Assembly (NCBI RefSeq): GCF_029983095.1
Contig: NZ_CP120467.1
Span: 1,720,501-1,784,500 of the forward strand
Direction: 5' to 3'
DNA from: Enterococcus montenegrensis
GTDB lineage: Bacteria; Bacillota; Bacilli; Lactobacillales; Enterococcaceae
Length of the DNA stretch: 64,000 bases
The translations under genes were made by a program, and so were the position numbers. Below are positions 26,735 to 35,850 of this stretch, piece by piece; position 1 is the stretch's first letter, and every line of letters starts with the position of its first letter. The notes beneath the pieces were generated by a model. It saw nothing but the letters and a program-made list of their open reading frames with translations. It did no database searches and was not told the origin of the DNA.

Positions 26735-29485
26735 CTAATCTTTTAAAAATTCTGTAATCTCTGCAGCTATCTCTAAAATAGTTTTTTCACTGATTGTAAC
26801 TTTTTTAGGAATTGCCTGTCGTAATTTTTTGCCATAAGTGGTGTTAACAAAACGCCGATCTAATACCACCATCACGCCCCGATCGGTAGATGAACGAATA
26901 AGCCGTCCATAAGCTTGTCGCAATTTCAACATCGCATTAGGTAATGACTCTTCATTAAAAGGATCTACGCCAATCGCATTTAAAAACTCATAGCGCGCGT
27001 GAATAAACGGGCGTTTGGGATTTTCAAAAGGCAAGCGCGTCACAATTACTAATTCTAATTGCTCTCCTGGTAAGTCAATTCCTTCCCAAAAGCTATCTGT
27101 CCCAAATAAAATCCCAGCATTACTTTGACTAAAGCGTTTTAACAACTTATCTCGACTGCCCCCTATACCTTGGGCAAGTATTTCTCGACCGTTTTCCAAA
27201 AATGTTAGATGCATTTTCTCATATACTTTTTGTAGCACATCATGAGAAGTAAACAATACCAAGGCTGGTCGTTTAAAATCTTTTAATAAAAGCGTTAAAT
27301 TTTCGGCCAAAAAGTCACTGTATTCACTTGGTGAAAGCTTAGGTATATAGGCCGCTTTGGTAGGTACTAAAATTTCCGTTTGATTGGCGTAATCAAACGG
27401 AGCCGGGACAATCTTTAAACTTGCTGTTGGTATCCCTAAGCGTTTGGCAAATAGATTGCGATCTTTTGTAAGTTTTAACGCGCCACCAACGTAAACAATT
27501 TTTTCAAACCTTGGGTACCACTTTGTTTGAGGTAAAATTGCGGCGTTAAAATCGGTGACTTGAAAAGTTAAACCTGGGTGTTTTTCACTTCGTAAAATCC
27601 AATGGGTATAGCGCGGCGCAAAATCATGACAAAATCGTTGCATGATACGTTTTTGTTTTTCTAATTCGTCTAACAAATCTGCTAAAGTGGCAAAATCAAT
27701 TTGTGCCGCTGTGCTCCAAGCAAATTCGCGTTTTTCAAGAAATTGTTGCCAGCTTGCTTTAATCTCGCTGCTTTCTTTTAAAAAGAGTTCAATCTTCTTA
27801 AAACATTTTAAAGTCTTTTTATCAAACTTTAAAAAATCTGCTGACGTTATAATTTCTTGTTCTGGAGCTAATTTGTGTAGTAATAAATCGCGCAGCACTT
27901 CATAACTAGCAACTAATTCTTTTAACTCTTCTTGCAGTAATGCAATGAAGTGTTTGGCCGCCATTTCTTCTGCTAGCCAGTCGTCTAGTTTGGCAAAAAT
28001 CCCTTCTTCGCTAAGCGCTAATTGTACCTGCTTTTCAAAGGAGAAAGTGTTAAATGACTCTGCTGCAATTTTTTCACAAATTGTCGGCAAATGATGGGCT
28101 TCATCAATAATAAGATAGGGCGATTCAGGTAATAATGGTTCTTTTCGTAAACTTTCTTGTGCCAAAAAAGCATGATTTACAATTAAACAATTGCTTTCTT
28201 GCATTTGACTATTTAAAAACTTTAAAAAGTCATGCTGATAAAAAGGTGATTTTTTTGACAAGTAATTCACGCCGCGATGCGCCACATCTTGAAAGAAAAG
28301 ATGATTTAAGTTAATTAAATTCAACTCGCCGAAATCTCCTGTTGTCGTTTTGGTTAACCAAACCAAGACCGCCATTTGATAAAGAGCGTATTGTTTTTGT
28401 GAAACTGGTTTACTTAGCGTTTGTTTAAATCGCGCTAAATCCAAATAATGTCGTTTACTTTTCACCACAACAGCTTGTAATTTTTGTTCTAAAAAGCGGT
28501 TTAACAAGGGAATATCTTTTTTCATGATTTGCTCTTGCAATAATAACGAGACTGTACTAACAACCACCGGTTTTTCTGGCGTGGCTAGAAAACTAGCAGG
28601 TAATAAATAACCAATCGTTTTTCCCATACCTGTAGCAGCTTCAATAAGCAAGTCTTTTGTTTCATCTTGAGTAAAGTGCTGATGAACTAAATTCATGAGC
28701 CGTGCTTGTTCTTTGCGAAACGATAGTTCATTTTGATAAAGCTTTTCTTTTTGTATTTTCTTTTGGGGATACTTTGTCTGATAATAAGTATCTTCATATA
28801 ACGTTACTGCTTTTTTTCTTAGAGCAATTCCGTCAATTACTTCTAGGCCAGCAGCTAAAGGTGGATTTTCTTTTAATTGTTGTAAGTAGATATTAGCGAT
28901 ATATTCCCCTGTCTGCATCGCAGTAAGCGTTGCCCGCTCACTGATAGTCTTTAACGTTACTAAAGGTAACTGCCGCATCACGGCTTCAATATAAAGTAAC
29001 AAGGCACCAGTAACTTCAGCATCACTGTCTGCTTGATGGGGATTGTCATGTTGTAGGCCAAAACTTTCAGCTAAATCACTTAATCGAAAGCTGCTTTCTT
29101 CTGGCAGAAAAATTTGAGCTAACTCAACCGTATCAATACCGGGTATTTTTAAAGGCGTCACACCACAACGTTTAAGTTCAGCATTTAAAAATTGGTAATC
29201 AAAAAAGATATTATGTGCCACAAAAACCGTATCCGCCAATAGATCAGCAATAATAAAAGCTACATCTTCAAAATAGGGTGCTTTTTGAACACGGCTGTTG
29301 GAAATATGCGTTAGGTTTTGAATTTGTTTGGGAATTTTTCTTCCTGGATTAATATCTGTCGCAAAACGATTGATTAGACGGCCATTTCTAATTAAAACAC
29401 AGCCGATTTGGATAATGCGATCAACTTTGGGATCTGTGCCCGTTGTTTCGATATCCACTACGGCATACGTTGTATTTTGGTTCAT
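26735..29485 (-). CDS. dinG: DinG-type helicase with N-terminal exonuclease domain
   Basis: A 916-residue fusion. The N-terminal DEDDh 3'-5' exonuclease (about residues 1-175) shows VDIETTGTDPKVDRII, FVAHNIFFDYQFLN and HQADSDAEVTGAL. The C-terminal XPD-like helicase shows Walker A EAATGMGKTIGYLLP, the DEAH box LIIDEAHHLP, and late motifs FGTDSFWEGIDLPG and RQAYGRLIRSSTDRG. Gram-positive DinG lacks the FeS-cluster cysteines and this one fits. Helicase activity cannot be assumed: the Staphylococcus aureus homologue acts mainly as a nuclease. It is first in its cluster, with tseB 80 bases downstream. Confidence 0.93.
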   Translation of the reverse strand: MNQNTTYAVVDIETTGTDPKVDRIIQIGCVLIRNGRLINRFATDINPGRKIPKQIQNLTHISNSRVQKAPYFEDVAFIIADLLADTVFVAHNIFFDYQFLNAELKRCGVTPLKIPGIDTVELAQIFLPEESSFRLSDLAESFGLQHDNPHQADSDAEVTGALLLYIEAVMRQLPLVTLKTISERATLTAMQTGEYIANIYLQQLKENPPLAAGLEVIDGIALRKKAVTLYEDTYYQTKYPQKKIQKEKLYQNELSFRKEQARLMNLVHQHFTQDETKDLLIEAATGMGKTIGYLLPASFLATPEKPVVVSTVSLLLQEQIMKKDIPLLNRFLEQKLQAVVVKSKRHYLDLARFKQTLSKPVSQKQYALYQMAVLVWLTKTTTGDFGELNLINLNHLFFQDVAHRGVNYLSKKSPFYQHDFLKFLNSQMQESNCLIVNHAFLAQESLRKEPLLPESPYLIIDEAHHLPTICEKIAAESFNTFSFEKQVQLALSEEGIFAKLDDWLAEEMAAKHFIALLQEELKELVASYEVLRDLLLHKLAPEQEIITSADFLKFDKKTLKCFKKIELFLKESSEIKASWQQFLEKREFAWSTAAQIDFATLADLLDELEKQKRIMQRFCHDFAPRYTHWILRSEKHPGLTFQVTDFNAAILPQTKWYPRFEKIVYVGGALKLTKDRNLFAKRLGIPTASLKIVPAPFDYANQTEILVPTKAAYIPKLSPSEYSDFLAENLTLLLKDFKRPALVLFTSHDVLQKVYEKMHLTFLENGREILAQGIGGSRDKLLKRFSQSNAGILFGTDSFWEGIDLPGEQLELVIVTRLPFENPKRPFIHARYEFLNAIGVDPFNEESLPNAMLKLRQAYGRLIRSSTDRGVMVVLDRRFVNTTYGKKLRQAIPKKVTISEKTILEIAAEITEFLKD

Positions 29486-29660
29486 CCTAAGCCATCTCCT
29501 AATAAATTTCGTAATGGGAACTAAGGCCCTTTTGAAATTATACTATTTTTTCAATAACCGCGAAATAAAAACATGCTTTTTAACAAGGCCGTTGCAAAAT
29601 TTGCGGCCAGCATAAGTGAACAAAAGAAGAATAGGCAATTAAAATTTTTAGACAAAAAAA

Positions 29661-29685
29661 AGCCTGACGATAAACTCGTCAGGCT
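29661..29685 (-). terminator. Terminator of the cold-shock gene
   Basis: A perfect 10-bp stem (29661-29670 with 29676-29685), loop TAAAC, followed by eight T on the minus strand. Confidence 0.92.
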
Positions 29686-29701
29686 GATACGTTAGATTTA
29701 A

Positions 29702-29902
29702 TTAAGCTTTAGTAACGTTTGTTGCTTGAGGGCCACGTTGACCTTCTTCAACGTCGAAAGTTACTGCTTGGCCTTCTTCTAAAGTTTTGAAGCCGTCGCC
29801 TTGGATAGCTGAGAAGTGAACGAATACATCGTTACCGTCTTCTGCTGTAATGAAACCAAAACCTTTGTCTGCGTTGAACCATTTAACTGTACCTGTTTGC
29901 AT
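29702..29902 (-). CDS. CspA-family cold-shock protein
   Basis: A 66-residue single cold-shock domain that binds single-stranded RNA and DNA. Both RNA-binding motifs are present: KGFGFIT (RNP1) and VFVHFS (RNP2). The start is the ATG of MQTGTVKWF at 29900-29902, with AGGAGG about 8 bases upstream; a nine-codon extension is not needed. The long leader (about 120 bases) is typical of csp genes that control translation by RNA folding in the cold. Paralogues are usual, so the gene name is left open. Confidence 0.95.
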   Translation of the reverse strand: MQTGTVKWFNADKGFGFITAEDGNDVFVHFSAIQGDGFKTLEEGQAVTFDVEEGQRGPQATNVTKA

Positions 29903-30028
29903 ATTAAAAATCCTCCTTGTGTGAAACACACGTATTTGTGCAATTCCTTGTATCCGGTGAAAAAGTGGAAGATGTTTAAATATGAAACAAGCTTGCCATT
30001 AATTACCTTTACAATAACTACAAAAAGA

Positions 30029-30034
30029 ATTGTA
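30029..30034 (-). promoter_or_regulatory. -10 box of the csp promoter, long 5' leader
   Basis: TACAAT on the minus strand after GTGG, predicting a 5' untranslated leader of about 120 bases for the cold-shock gene. The -35 box is not clear. The leader may act as an RNA thermosensor as in cspA; this is inference from the family. Confidence 0.45.
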
Positions 30035-30087
30035 CCACAAATAATTTATAAAAGCGAATTTATTTTTACTAATTGTTAAGACAATTT

Positions 30088-30135
30088 AAAAAGCTTTGCG
30101 CCAAAAGAATTCATTTCTTTGACACAAAGCTTTTT
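30088..30135 (-). terminator. Terminator of the baeRF-family gene
   Basis: An outer 11-bp stem (30088-30098 with 30125-30135) and an inner stem in a two-part hairpin, followed by T on the minus strand. It lies 42 bases after the stop codon. Confidence 0.7.
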
Positions 30136-30176
30136 TTTACGAAATTAATCGCTAGAAAACGTAGCTGTTAAAGGGA

Positions 30177-31298
30177 TTAGTAGCGTAAGATAGCCGTCAA
30201 ACTCTTTTCATCTGGTGCATCTTTTTGCTCTAAAACAAAAACTTGGCCACTGTTTTTAACAACATCGGCAACTAAATTATTCAAAACTTGTCGTCGATCA
30301 TATTCTGTATCTGGATCTTCACCAAAACCGTCCACTAAATTAGAAGTTGCAATAAATAAATCCGAAATGCGTCCTTCTTTAGCCGCTAATACAATATCTG
30401 GCAATTGATCAACAAATTTTTTGTCTAATAATTTTTGATAAGAAGCAATTTCAGCTTGAGACAACGTGTCTGCAATTTCACCTAAATCTTCTTTAATTTT
30501 CTTAATATCTAATTGAGCCGGTGAACCTGAAATAGCAGCATCAGCTTGGTAATACGGTGTTTTAGCGTATTTTTTGAACATAGTTTGATTTTCTGGCAAG
30601 GCGTATAAATACATTGGATAATTTGCTGGGTTGTCAAATTTATCTTTAAAGAAAGTATCGACTGCTTGATAATAATTTACCCAGTCTATTTCTACTTCTT
30701 CATCTTTGGCATTAACACCATGATACGCAACGCCTTCTTTTGAGCCTGTTTGACTACCTTGGGAGCTATAATTTAGACTCCCGCCAGTTAATTCATCTCC
30801 GAGAGCTGTTTTAACATCAATTGGCGCATCTTCTGGCAACATCACTTCGGTAATTTCTTTATTATCAACAAAATATAACTTCATTGAGTCGCGATTTAAA
30901 GCCAATAAATAATACGTATAGTTAAACTGACCATTCTTAATTAAAGCCAGTAAGTAAGGGAGGTCCCCTACATAATACTGATCATCAACAGCAATGTTTA
31001 AGCGATGAACAAGCGTTTCTTCTGGTGTCAAGAAAACGGCAACACTTTTTGTTCCGCTACGCCAGAAAGAAGCGTCAGCTAAAAGCGTATCAATTTTATC
31101 TTGAATTTTTTTCCATTCTTTTTCAGGATATTTCTTTTCAAAACGTTTTTTGGCTTCTTTGGCGAAGTTTTTAAATTTGATTTGATCTTTTTCTACATCT
31201 TGGTGGGCAACATGGGTATTTAGCATAATCGTGACAAAAGGCCCTTTTTCAAGATCAGCAGTTAATTGCCGCAAGACTTCATTTCCAACTTTGGTCAT
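30177..31298 (-). CDS. baeRF-family protein (archaeo-eukaryotic release-factor fold)
   Basis: A 373-residue soluble protein that resembles the bacterial baeRF (aRF1/eRF1/Pelota-like) families, proposed to act on stalled ribosomes or as peptidyl-tRNA hydrolases. Supporting stretches are GPFVTIMLNTHV at the start, KSVAVFLTPEETLVHRLNI, YYLLALNRDSMKLYFVDNKEI, and the C-terminal AAKEGRISDLFIATSNLVDGFGED with VADVVKNSGQVFVLE. No GGQ is visible, so classical peptide release is doubtful. AGGAGG lies 8 bases before the ATG. It is divergent from the SOS-type polymerase gene. Family call moderate. Confidence 0.68.
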   Translation of the reverse strand: MTKVGNEVLRQLTADLEKGPFVTIMLNTHVAHQDVEKDQIKFKNFAKEAKKRFEKKYPEKEWKKIQDKIDTLLADASFWRSGTKSVAVFLTPEETLVHRLNIAVDDQYYVGDLPYLLALIKNGQFNYTYYLLALNRDSMKLYFVDNKEITEVMLPEDAPIDVKTALGDELTGGSLNYSSQGSQTGSKEGVAYHGVNAKDEEVEIDWVNYYQAVDTFFKDKFDNPANYPMYLYALPENQTMFKKYAKTPYYQADAAISGSPAQLDIKKIKEDLGEIADTLSQAEIASYQKLLDKKFVDQLPDIVLAAKEGRISDLFIATSNLVDGFGEDPDTEYDRRQVLNNLVADVVKNSGQVFVLEQKDAPDEKSLTAILRY

Positions 31299-31423
31299 AA
31301 AACATTACCTCCTAAAAATAATGAATAACACTACATTAAAAGTGTAACACGCTTACATTTTTACATAAAGTAATAAGGTCTCTGTTCATTTCTAAGCCAA
31401 ACCAGTTTTTACTTTCTGTTCGC

Positions 31424-31453
31424 TTTACAAAAACAAACGCATGTTCGTATAAT
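31424..31453 (+). promoter_or_regulatory. SOS-type promoter with LexA/DinR-like box
   Basis: TTTACA (31424-31429), an 18-base spacer and a perfect TATAAT (31448-31453). The spacer holds CAAACGCATGTTCG (31434-31447), which matches the Gram-positive LexA box CGAAC-N4-GTTCG with one mismatch and abuts the -10 box. This is a good operator position for repressing the downstream polymerase. Confidence 0.75.
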
Positions 31454-31475
31454 AAAGATGAAAGAAGGTGATTCG

Positions 31476-32810
31476 ATGGAAGCAAACTTCGATTATCGTA
31501 AAGAAATTGTTCAAGATATTTTATTTATTGATGTCAAATCCTTTTATGCGACCGTGGAATGCGTGATGCGCAACTTAGACCCCTTAACTACGCTTTTGGT
31601 CGTAATGAGTAGCGAAGATAATACCGGTAACGGTTTAATCCTCGCCTCTTCTCCGGCGGCAAAAAATAAATTAGGGATCACAAACGTGACCCGAGCTGAC
31701 AATTTACCCGATCATCCCAACCTTTTAAAAGTGCCACCGCGCATGAGTTTGTACATTAAAGAAAATATACGTTTTAACGCTATTTTCAAGCAATACGTGG
31801 CTGATGAAGATTTATTGCCTTATTCCATTGATGAATCTATTTTAGATGTTAGCCATTCTTTAAATTTATTTTATCCCGATCCGACAGAATCACGGTATAT
31901 GAAACGTATGCGTTTGGCTCACCACATTCAAAATGAGGTTAAAGAAAAGTTGGGGTTAATTTTGTCCATTGGCATTGGTGATAATCCACTTCTGGCAAAA
32001 CTTGCACTAGATAATTTTTCCAAACACAGTCCTAATTTCATTGCTGAAATTCGTTACCAAGATGTTTTAACCAAAGTTTGGTCTATTCCTGAACTAACAG
32101 ATTTTTGGGGCATCGGGCGCCGTATGAAAAAACGCCTTTACAATTTAGGAATTGATACGATTAGACAATTGGCCAATAGTGATCCCATCATCCTAAAAAG
32201 TCACTTTGGCATTTTAGGTTTGCAACTTTACTATCATGCAAACGGGATTGATCGCACGATTATTGCCGAAAAAGCACCTCCTACCAAAGAGAAATCTTAT
32301 GGCAACAGTCAAGTTTTACCAAAAGATTATACAGATCAAAAGGAAATTGAAATTGTAATAAAAGAGATGGCTGAACAAGTTGCTGCCCGCATTCGCCGTC
32401 ACCATTGTCTCAGCCAATGTGTATCTGTATATATTGGTACTAGTCGTGGTGGTGAAAAAGACAGCTTTTCTCATCAAATGAAAATTACAGCCACAGATAA
32501 TACAAAAGAATTAATCCACTACTGTCTAACTATTTTTCGTAAGTATTATACGGGGCAAGTTGTCCGTCATATAGGAATTAGTTATGGAAAACTTATTTAT
32601 ACAAATGCGAAGCAGTTGAATTTATTTACTTCCCCAGAAGTTCAAATAAACGATGAACGTTTAGATAAAATTATCGATAAAATTCGAACAAAATATGGAT
32701 TTGCTGCGATTATTCACGCGACAAGCAAATTAGATGGTGCCCGCAGTCTAGCCCGCAGTCATTTGGTCGGCGGACATAACGGCGGTGCCGGTGGTTTAGA
32801 TGGTCTATAG
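31476..32810 (+). CDS. Y-family DNA polymerase (UvrX/UmuC-like)
   Basis: A translesion polymerase of the UmuC/DinB family, about 444 residues. Catalytic acidic residues are in ILFIDVKSFYATVECV (the DVKSFYA motif) and in LPYSIDESILDV (the SIDE motif). The helix-hairpin-helix thumb includes FWGIGRRMKKRLYNLGI, followed by the little-finger domain. The lineage is the UvrX/ImpB-type of Gram-positive chromosomes, plasmids and ICEs rather than DinB itself. The start is the ATG at 31476, since AGAAGGTGA lies upstream and the promoter start falls after the earlier ATG. SOS control is supported by the operator. The glycine-rich tail (GGHNGGAGG) is unusual. Confidence 0.9.
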   Translation: MEANFDYRKEIVQDILFIDVKSFYATVECVMRNLDPLTTLLVVMSSEDNTGNGLILASSPAAKNKLGITNVTRADNLPDHPNLLKVPPRMSLYIKENIRFNAIFKQYVADEDLLPYSIDESILDVSHSLNLFYPDPTESRYMKRMRLAHHIQNEVKEKLGLILSIGIGDNPLLAKLALDNFSKHSPNFIAEIRYQDVLTKVWSIPELTDFWGIGRRMKKRLYNLGIDTIRQLANSDPIILKSHFGILGLQLYYHANGIDRTIIAEKAPPTKEKSYGNSQVLPKDYTDQKEIEIVIKEMAEQVAARIRRHHCLSQCVSVYIGTSRGGEKDSFSHQMKITATDNTKELIHYCLTIFRKYYTGQVVRHIGISYGKLIYTNAKQLNLFTSPEVQINDERLDKIIDKIRTKYGFAAIIHATSKLDGARSLARSHLVGGHNGGAGGLDGL

Positions 32811-32813
32811 ACA

Positions 32814-32855
32814 AAAGTCACTATTTTGTAAGAAAACTTACAAAATAGTGGCTTT
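32814..32855. terminator. Bidirectional terminator
   Basis: A perfect stem of about 19 bp (32814-32832 with 32837-32855) with a 4-base loop lies between the convergent polymerase and TIM-barrel genes. Confidence 0.9.
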
Positions 32856-32870
32856 AAGTTTATTTATACT

Positions 32871-33803
32871 TTAGCGATTGATTGAACGAGACACACGATT
32901 AATGGTGTGGCGCATCCCTCGAATTGCAATAGACATTTCGAAAATATTTTCTGCGGGTGCCATGCCGCCATAGCCAGCATCGCCAATATGTTGCAAATCA
33001 ACGCCACATATTTTATTAGTGATCGCCATTTGTCGTAGCGTTTCTGGACGTGCACTTTCTTGGCTAGTACCGATGGCAGTCATTGTTAGCAAATCATTTT
33101 CTTTTGCCAATTTTACCGCTTCAATTAAATCTTGCTCTAAAAAGCCTTGGATCGTTCCAACAGCTGGTAGTAATAAAATATCTGCTCCTGCCTTGGCATA
33201 AGCAGCTACAGCCTCTTTGGTCACAACCGGTTCACTTGAGCCTGCGCTGTGCATTTTTCCAGCAATCACTAGGCCTGAAAAATGTTCTTTGGCAATTTTG
33301 ACAGCATCAGCAATTGCAGCGTTAGTTACACCGGTGCCGGGGTTTCCAGTAAAACAAATAAAATCAACACCTAATTTTTCTGCTTCTTGAATTGTTTCAA
33401 TGGAGCTTGTTCGTCCCTTAGAGATGACAACTTGCTCACTCATCAAATCCAACTCGGCGGCAATAGGCTCTAAATTAATGCCAATTGGTCGTCCAGTTAA
33501 TTTTTTTAAAGTTGGGATTGGATTTTCAATCACTGTTTTTTCATCAAAAATCATTTCTGGTGTTAAGCCCGGCATCCCAAAAACAACTGGTCGAAAACAA
33601 TCAAAACCATTTAATAAAATTAAGTCAGCGCCAAATGATGCTGCTACCTCTGCATTGGTCACATCCATTGCTTGTGGAATTGTTTGCACAACCGTTTCTG
33701 TTACAATTACACGACCTTCACTTGCTTTAATCGATTGTTTCAATTCTTTGGCACTCATTTTTTTTACATCACTATAATCAGCACTAATTAATCGTTTTAC
33801 CAT
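32871..33803 (-). CDS. TIM-barrel protein, phosphonomutase-like (DUF7916-type)
   Basis: About 310 residues with repeated beta-alpha units: GADLILLNGFD, RPIGINLEPIA, GVDFICFTGNPGTGVTN, LVIAGKMHSAGSS and GADILLLPAVGTIQG. It resembles PEP-phosphonomutase/isocitrate-lyase-like TIM barrels, and proteins of this kind in lactic acid bacteria sit near sugar PTS genes. The substrate is not known. The start is the ATG at 33801-33803, after AGAGGAA; an 11-codon extension lacks support. It lies in the PTS region, with the tRNA-Arg gene and the Eis-like gene just upstream. Confidence 0.6.
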   Translation of the reverse strand: MVKRLISADYSDVKKMSAKELKQSIKASEGRVIVTETVVQTIPQAMDVTNAEVAASFGADLILLNGFDCFRPVVFGMPGLTPEMIFDEKTVIENPIPTLKKLTGRPIGINLEPIAAELDLMSEQVVISKGRTSSIETIQEAEKLGVDFICFTGNPGTGVTNAAIADAVKIAKEHFSGLVIAGKMHSAGSSEPVVTKEAVAAYAKAGADILLLPAVGTIQGFLEQDLIEAVKLAKENDLLTMTAIGTSQESARPETLRQMAITNKICGVDLQHIGDAGYGGMAPAENIFEMSIAIRGMRHTINRVSRSINR

Positions 33804-33869
33804 TTGTATTCCTCTTTCTTTACGGACGACTTGCATCCTTTATCACTTCAGGCTAAAATATAACAGTAT

Positions 33870-33943
33870 GTTCCCGTAGCTCAGTCGGATAGAGCGGTCG
33901 CCTCCTAAGCGACAGGCCGCTGGTTCAATTCCAGTCGGGAACG
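33870..33943 (+). tRNA. tRNA-Arg (anticodon CCU)
   Basis: A 74-base cloverleaf. The acceptor stem GTTCCCG (33870-33876) pairs with CGGGAAC (33936-33942), discriminator G. D-arm AGCTCAGTCGGATAGAGC, anticodon loop CTCCTAA giving CCU (reads AGG), and the T-arm GGTTCAATTCC are all regular. CCA is not encoded. It lies alone on the plus strand between two minus-strand genes. Confidence 0.95.
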
Positions 33944-33947
33944 TTTT

Positions 33948-33972
33948 GAAGTCCGTTTAGGGCTTCTTTTTT
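33948..33972 (+). terminator. Terminator of the tRNA-Arg gene
   Basis: A 7-bp stem (33948-33954 with 33960-33966) followed by six T, five bases after the tRNA. Confidence 0.85.
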
Positions 33973-33975
33973 ATT

Positions 33976-35139
33976 TTAAAAATAGTCCGCTAGCAGCGGT
34001 TTTTCTGATGGTAGCAATTTTTCTAAGGCATAAGCCAGCTCTGGTGTTACATCAATTTTTTCTTCTGCCTGTAAAGATTTGATCTTCACACTACCTAAAA
34101 ACAACTGTGTAAAGCTTTGTGGCGTGGCTTTAATCTTTGGCAGCAAACTTTCTTTAACCTTGGAAACATTCCCATCTGGATAAATCTCGTATATACCATT
34201 ATTAGCTGGCAAATAATTATCCTGATAAATTTCAATAGCGAAATCTGACAGAATCTTTTCTTGCCAAGGAAATGATTTTAAAAAGGTCGCCACATTGACA
34301 ACCCGCGCCATCATATAAGGTAAAATCTTCACTTCTACTTGTGGATCCAAAACTTGCAGTAATTTGGTTGTACCGCCAAACGGATGCGTCCAATGAATTG
34401 TTTTGACCGTGCCGCTATGTGCTGCAATAAAATCATGCAAACTTCTTTTTCCTTTTTCTGACAAGGCCACTAATTCTATGATTTCCAATTTATCGACGCT
34501 AATTTGATAAACAACGTAACCACACATTACCCCGTTTTCTTCATATAGTGCAAAGTTAAAATTTTTATGCAAAGAAAATTTGTAGGTAAACCACCACTCA
34601 GCCCGCAACATTCCCCCACGCATACTTTCAGTACTTTTTTGATAAATTTCTGCCATATTCTTTTGCGCTACTTCAAAAGAAACACGGCTGACTTTACCGT
34701 GACTTTGACCGCCAAAAGGCCATCTTTCTGCTGGAGCCTCATAACGAATTTGCAAAAATGCTGTCTCATAGCCATAGCGGCGATAAAAAGGATAGGAAAA
34801 CGGTGCTAAATAAGCTAACTGTACGCCCTCATCATAACTGTCTTCTAGCACTTGTTTCATAAGCTTATCAATACGACCTTGTTTGCGAAATTCAGGATAA
34901 CTGGAAACATAGCCAATTCCCCTCATTTCAAACGTCTGATTCCAAAAATTGACTAAAAAAGGCGTAGCCATAATTTGACTAACCAATTTCTTTTCAGCCA
35001 AAGAACCATAGTTTTTAGAATTTCGGGCCAGATATTCAAAACGTTCAACTTTTGTAGCGCTCTTCTCACGAGCAAAAGCATAAGCCGCCAAGTCAAACAT
35101 CTGGTCATTAAAATCTGATTTCATCTTTACAATTGTCAC
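33976..35139 (-). CDS. Eis-like GNAT acetyltransferase
   Basis: About 387 residues. Two GNAT halves followed by a C-terminal sterol-carrier-like domain, as in Eis. The first GNAT half shows the acetyl-CoA pattern RGIGYVSSYPEFRKQGRIDKLM, then LAPFSYPFYRRYGYE; the second is degenerate. The likely start is GTG at 35137-35139, seven bases after GGAGGG; a longer in-frame ATG at 35193 would overlap the upstream gene. Eis enzymes acetylate amines (including some aminoglycosides), but the substrate here is not known and resistance should not be assumed. It follows the DUF3284 gene by 43 bases. Confidence 0.83.
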   Translation of the reverse strand: MTIVKMKSDFNDQMFDLAAYAFAREKSATKVERFEYLARNSKNYGSLAEKKLVSQIMATPFLVNFWNQTFEMRGIGYVSSYPEFRKQGRIDKLMKQVLEDSYDEGVQLAYLAPFSYPFYRRYGYETAFLQIRYEAPAERWPFGGQSHGKVSRVSFEVAQKNMAEIYQKSTESMRGGMLRAEWWFTYKFSLHKNFNFALYEENGVMCGYVVYQISVDKLEIIELVALSEKGKRSLHDFIAAHSGTVKTIHWTHPFGGTTKLLQVLDPQVEVKILPYMMARVVNVATFLKSFPWQEKILSDFAIEIYQDNYLPANNGIYEIYPDGNVSKVKESLLPKIKATPQSFTQLFLGSVKIKSLQAEEKIDVTPELAYALEKLLPSEKPLLADYF

Positions 35140-35182
35140 CAGTTTTCCCTCCAAACGAAAAAAGGTGGCCATAGCCCCCTTT

Positions 35183-35596
35183 TTAATTGGCATTTGCCAT
35201 ATTTTCTAGCATCTTACCAAACTGGCGCTTGCGGAAAAATCCTAGCATAATGCCTAAAATCATATCATTCATTTGCTGCATAAAACCAAAAGATTGCATA
35301 TTTTCGTTATAGCTGACTTTACAAGTCTTGTCGTTAATTGGTGTAATTTCATAGCGGACGACAAATTCGTTACGGCTTGTTGAGGTTTTAAATTGATATA
35401 TTTGATTTTCAACCAATTCTTCAATTGTAATTTTGGCACTGCTATTTTTCGAAAATTGCTTCACGTAGGAAAGATTTTTTAATTGTTTGCGTGTAATATT
35501 TTTCCCCGTCGCTTTTCTGACATCGAAAATAACTGAGTCCATCATCTTATCAAAAAATTTTTCTGCTGAAATATTCAAATTTTTTTCTACTTTCAT
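35183..35596 (-). CDS. DUF3284 protein
   Basis: A 137-residue soluble protein that matches the DUF3284 pattern (LNISAEKFFDKMMDSVIFDVRKATGK...YKQFSK, then YEITPINDKTCKVSYNE). Function unknown. The fold is probably of the START/SRPBCC type, with a C-terminal amphipathic segment QQMNDMILGIMLGFFRKRQFGKML. DUF3284 genes are often seen with cellobiose-type PTS genes, as here. It overlaps the next upstream small gene by 4 bases. Confidence 0.72.
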   Translation of the reverse strand: MKVEKNLNISAEKFFDKMMDSVIFDVRKATGKNITRKQLKNLSYVKQFSKNSSAKITIEELVENQIYQFKTSTSRNEFVVRYEITPINDKTCKVSYNENMQSFGFMQQMNDMILGIMLGFFRKRQFGKMLENMANAN

Positions 35597-35784
35597 GCTT
35601 TATCGCCTCTTTCACGTTTTGGCGTTTTGCCTTTTAGAAATAATAGTCCACCAACCAAAATAAACGCTAACCCTACTATCAAACGTCCCACATTCATTTG
35701 TTGCGATGGTCCGCTAAAACTATAAATAGTGATTAAAAAGCCGATACTACATAAAAACAAGCCATTTTTTACCATATTTATCAT
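35593..35784 (-). CDS. Small two-helix membrane protein
   Basis: About 63 residues. Two predicted helices (about residues 8-24 and 33-51, MNVGRLIVGLAFILVGGLLFL) and a charged tail KTPKRERGDKA. I do not recognise a family. I chose the ATG at 35782-35784; ATG codons at 35773-35775 and 35818-35820 are also possible. The stop overlaps the DUF3284 start by 4 bases, so the two are probably co-translated. Confidence 0.55.
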   Translation of the reverse strand: MINMVKNGLFLCSIGFLITIYSFSGPSQQMNVGRLIVGLAFILVGGLLFLKGKTPKRERGDKA

Positions 35785-35850
35785 CCTACTTCCTACTTTT
35801 ACACCTGTTGTTAAATCCATTTTTTCTAAAACGCTGCTTTATGCTTTTAT

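Noticed and set aside
33870..33972. Integration site of a mobile element at tRNA-Arg
   Set aside because: No integrase gene and no duplicated tRNA 3' end seen in the window; the flanking genes look like core genes.
33976..35139. Aminoglycoside-resistance acetyltransferase
   Set aside because: Eis-like proteins are widespread and mostly of unknown substrate; the sequence alone does not support a resistance call.
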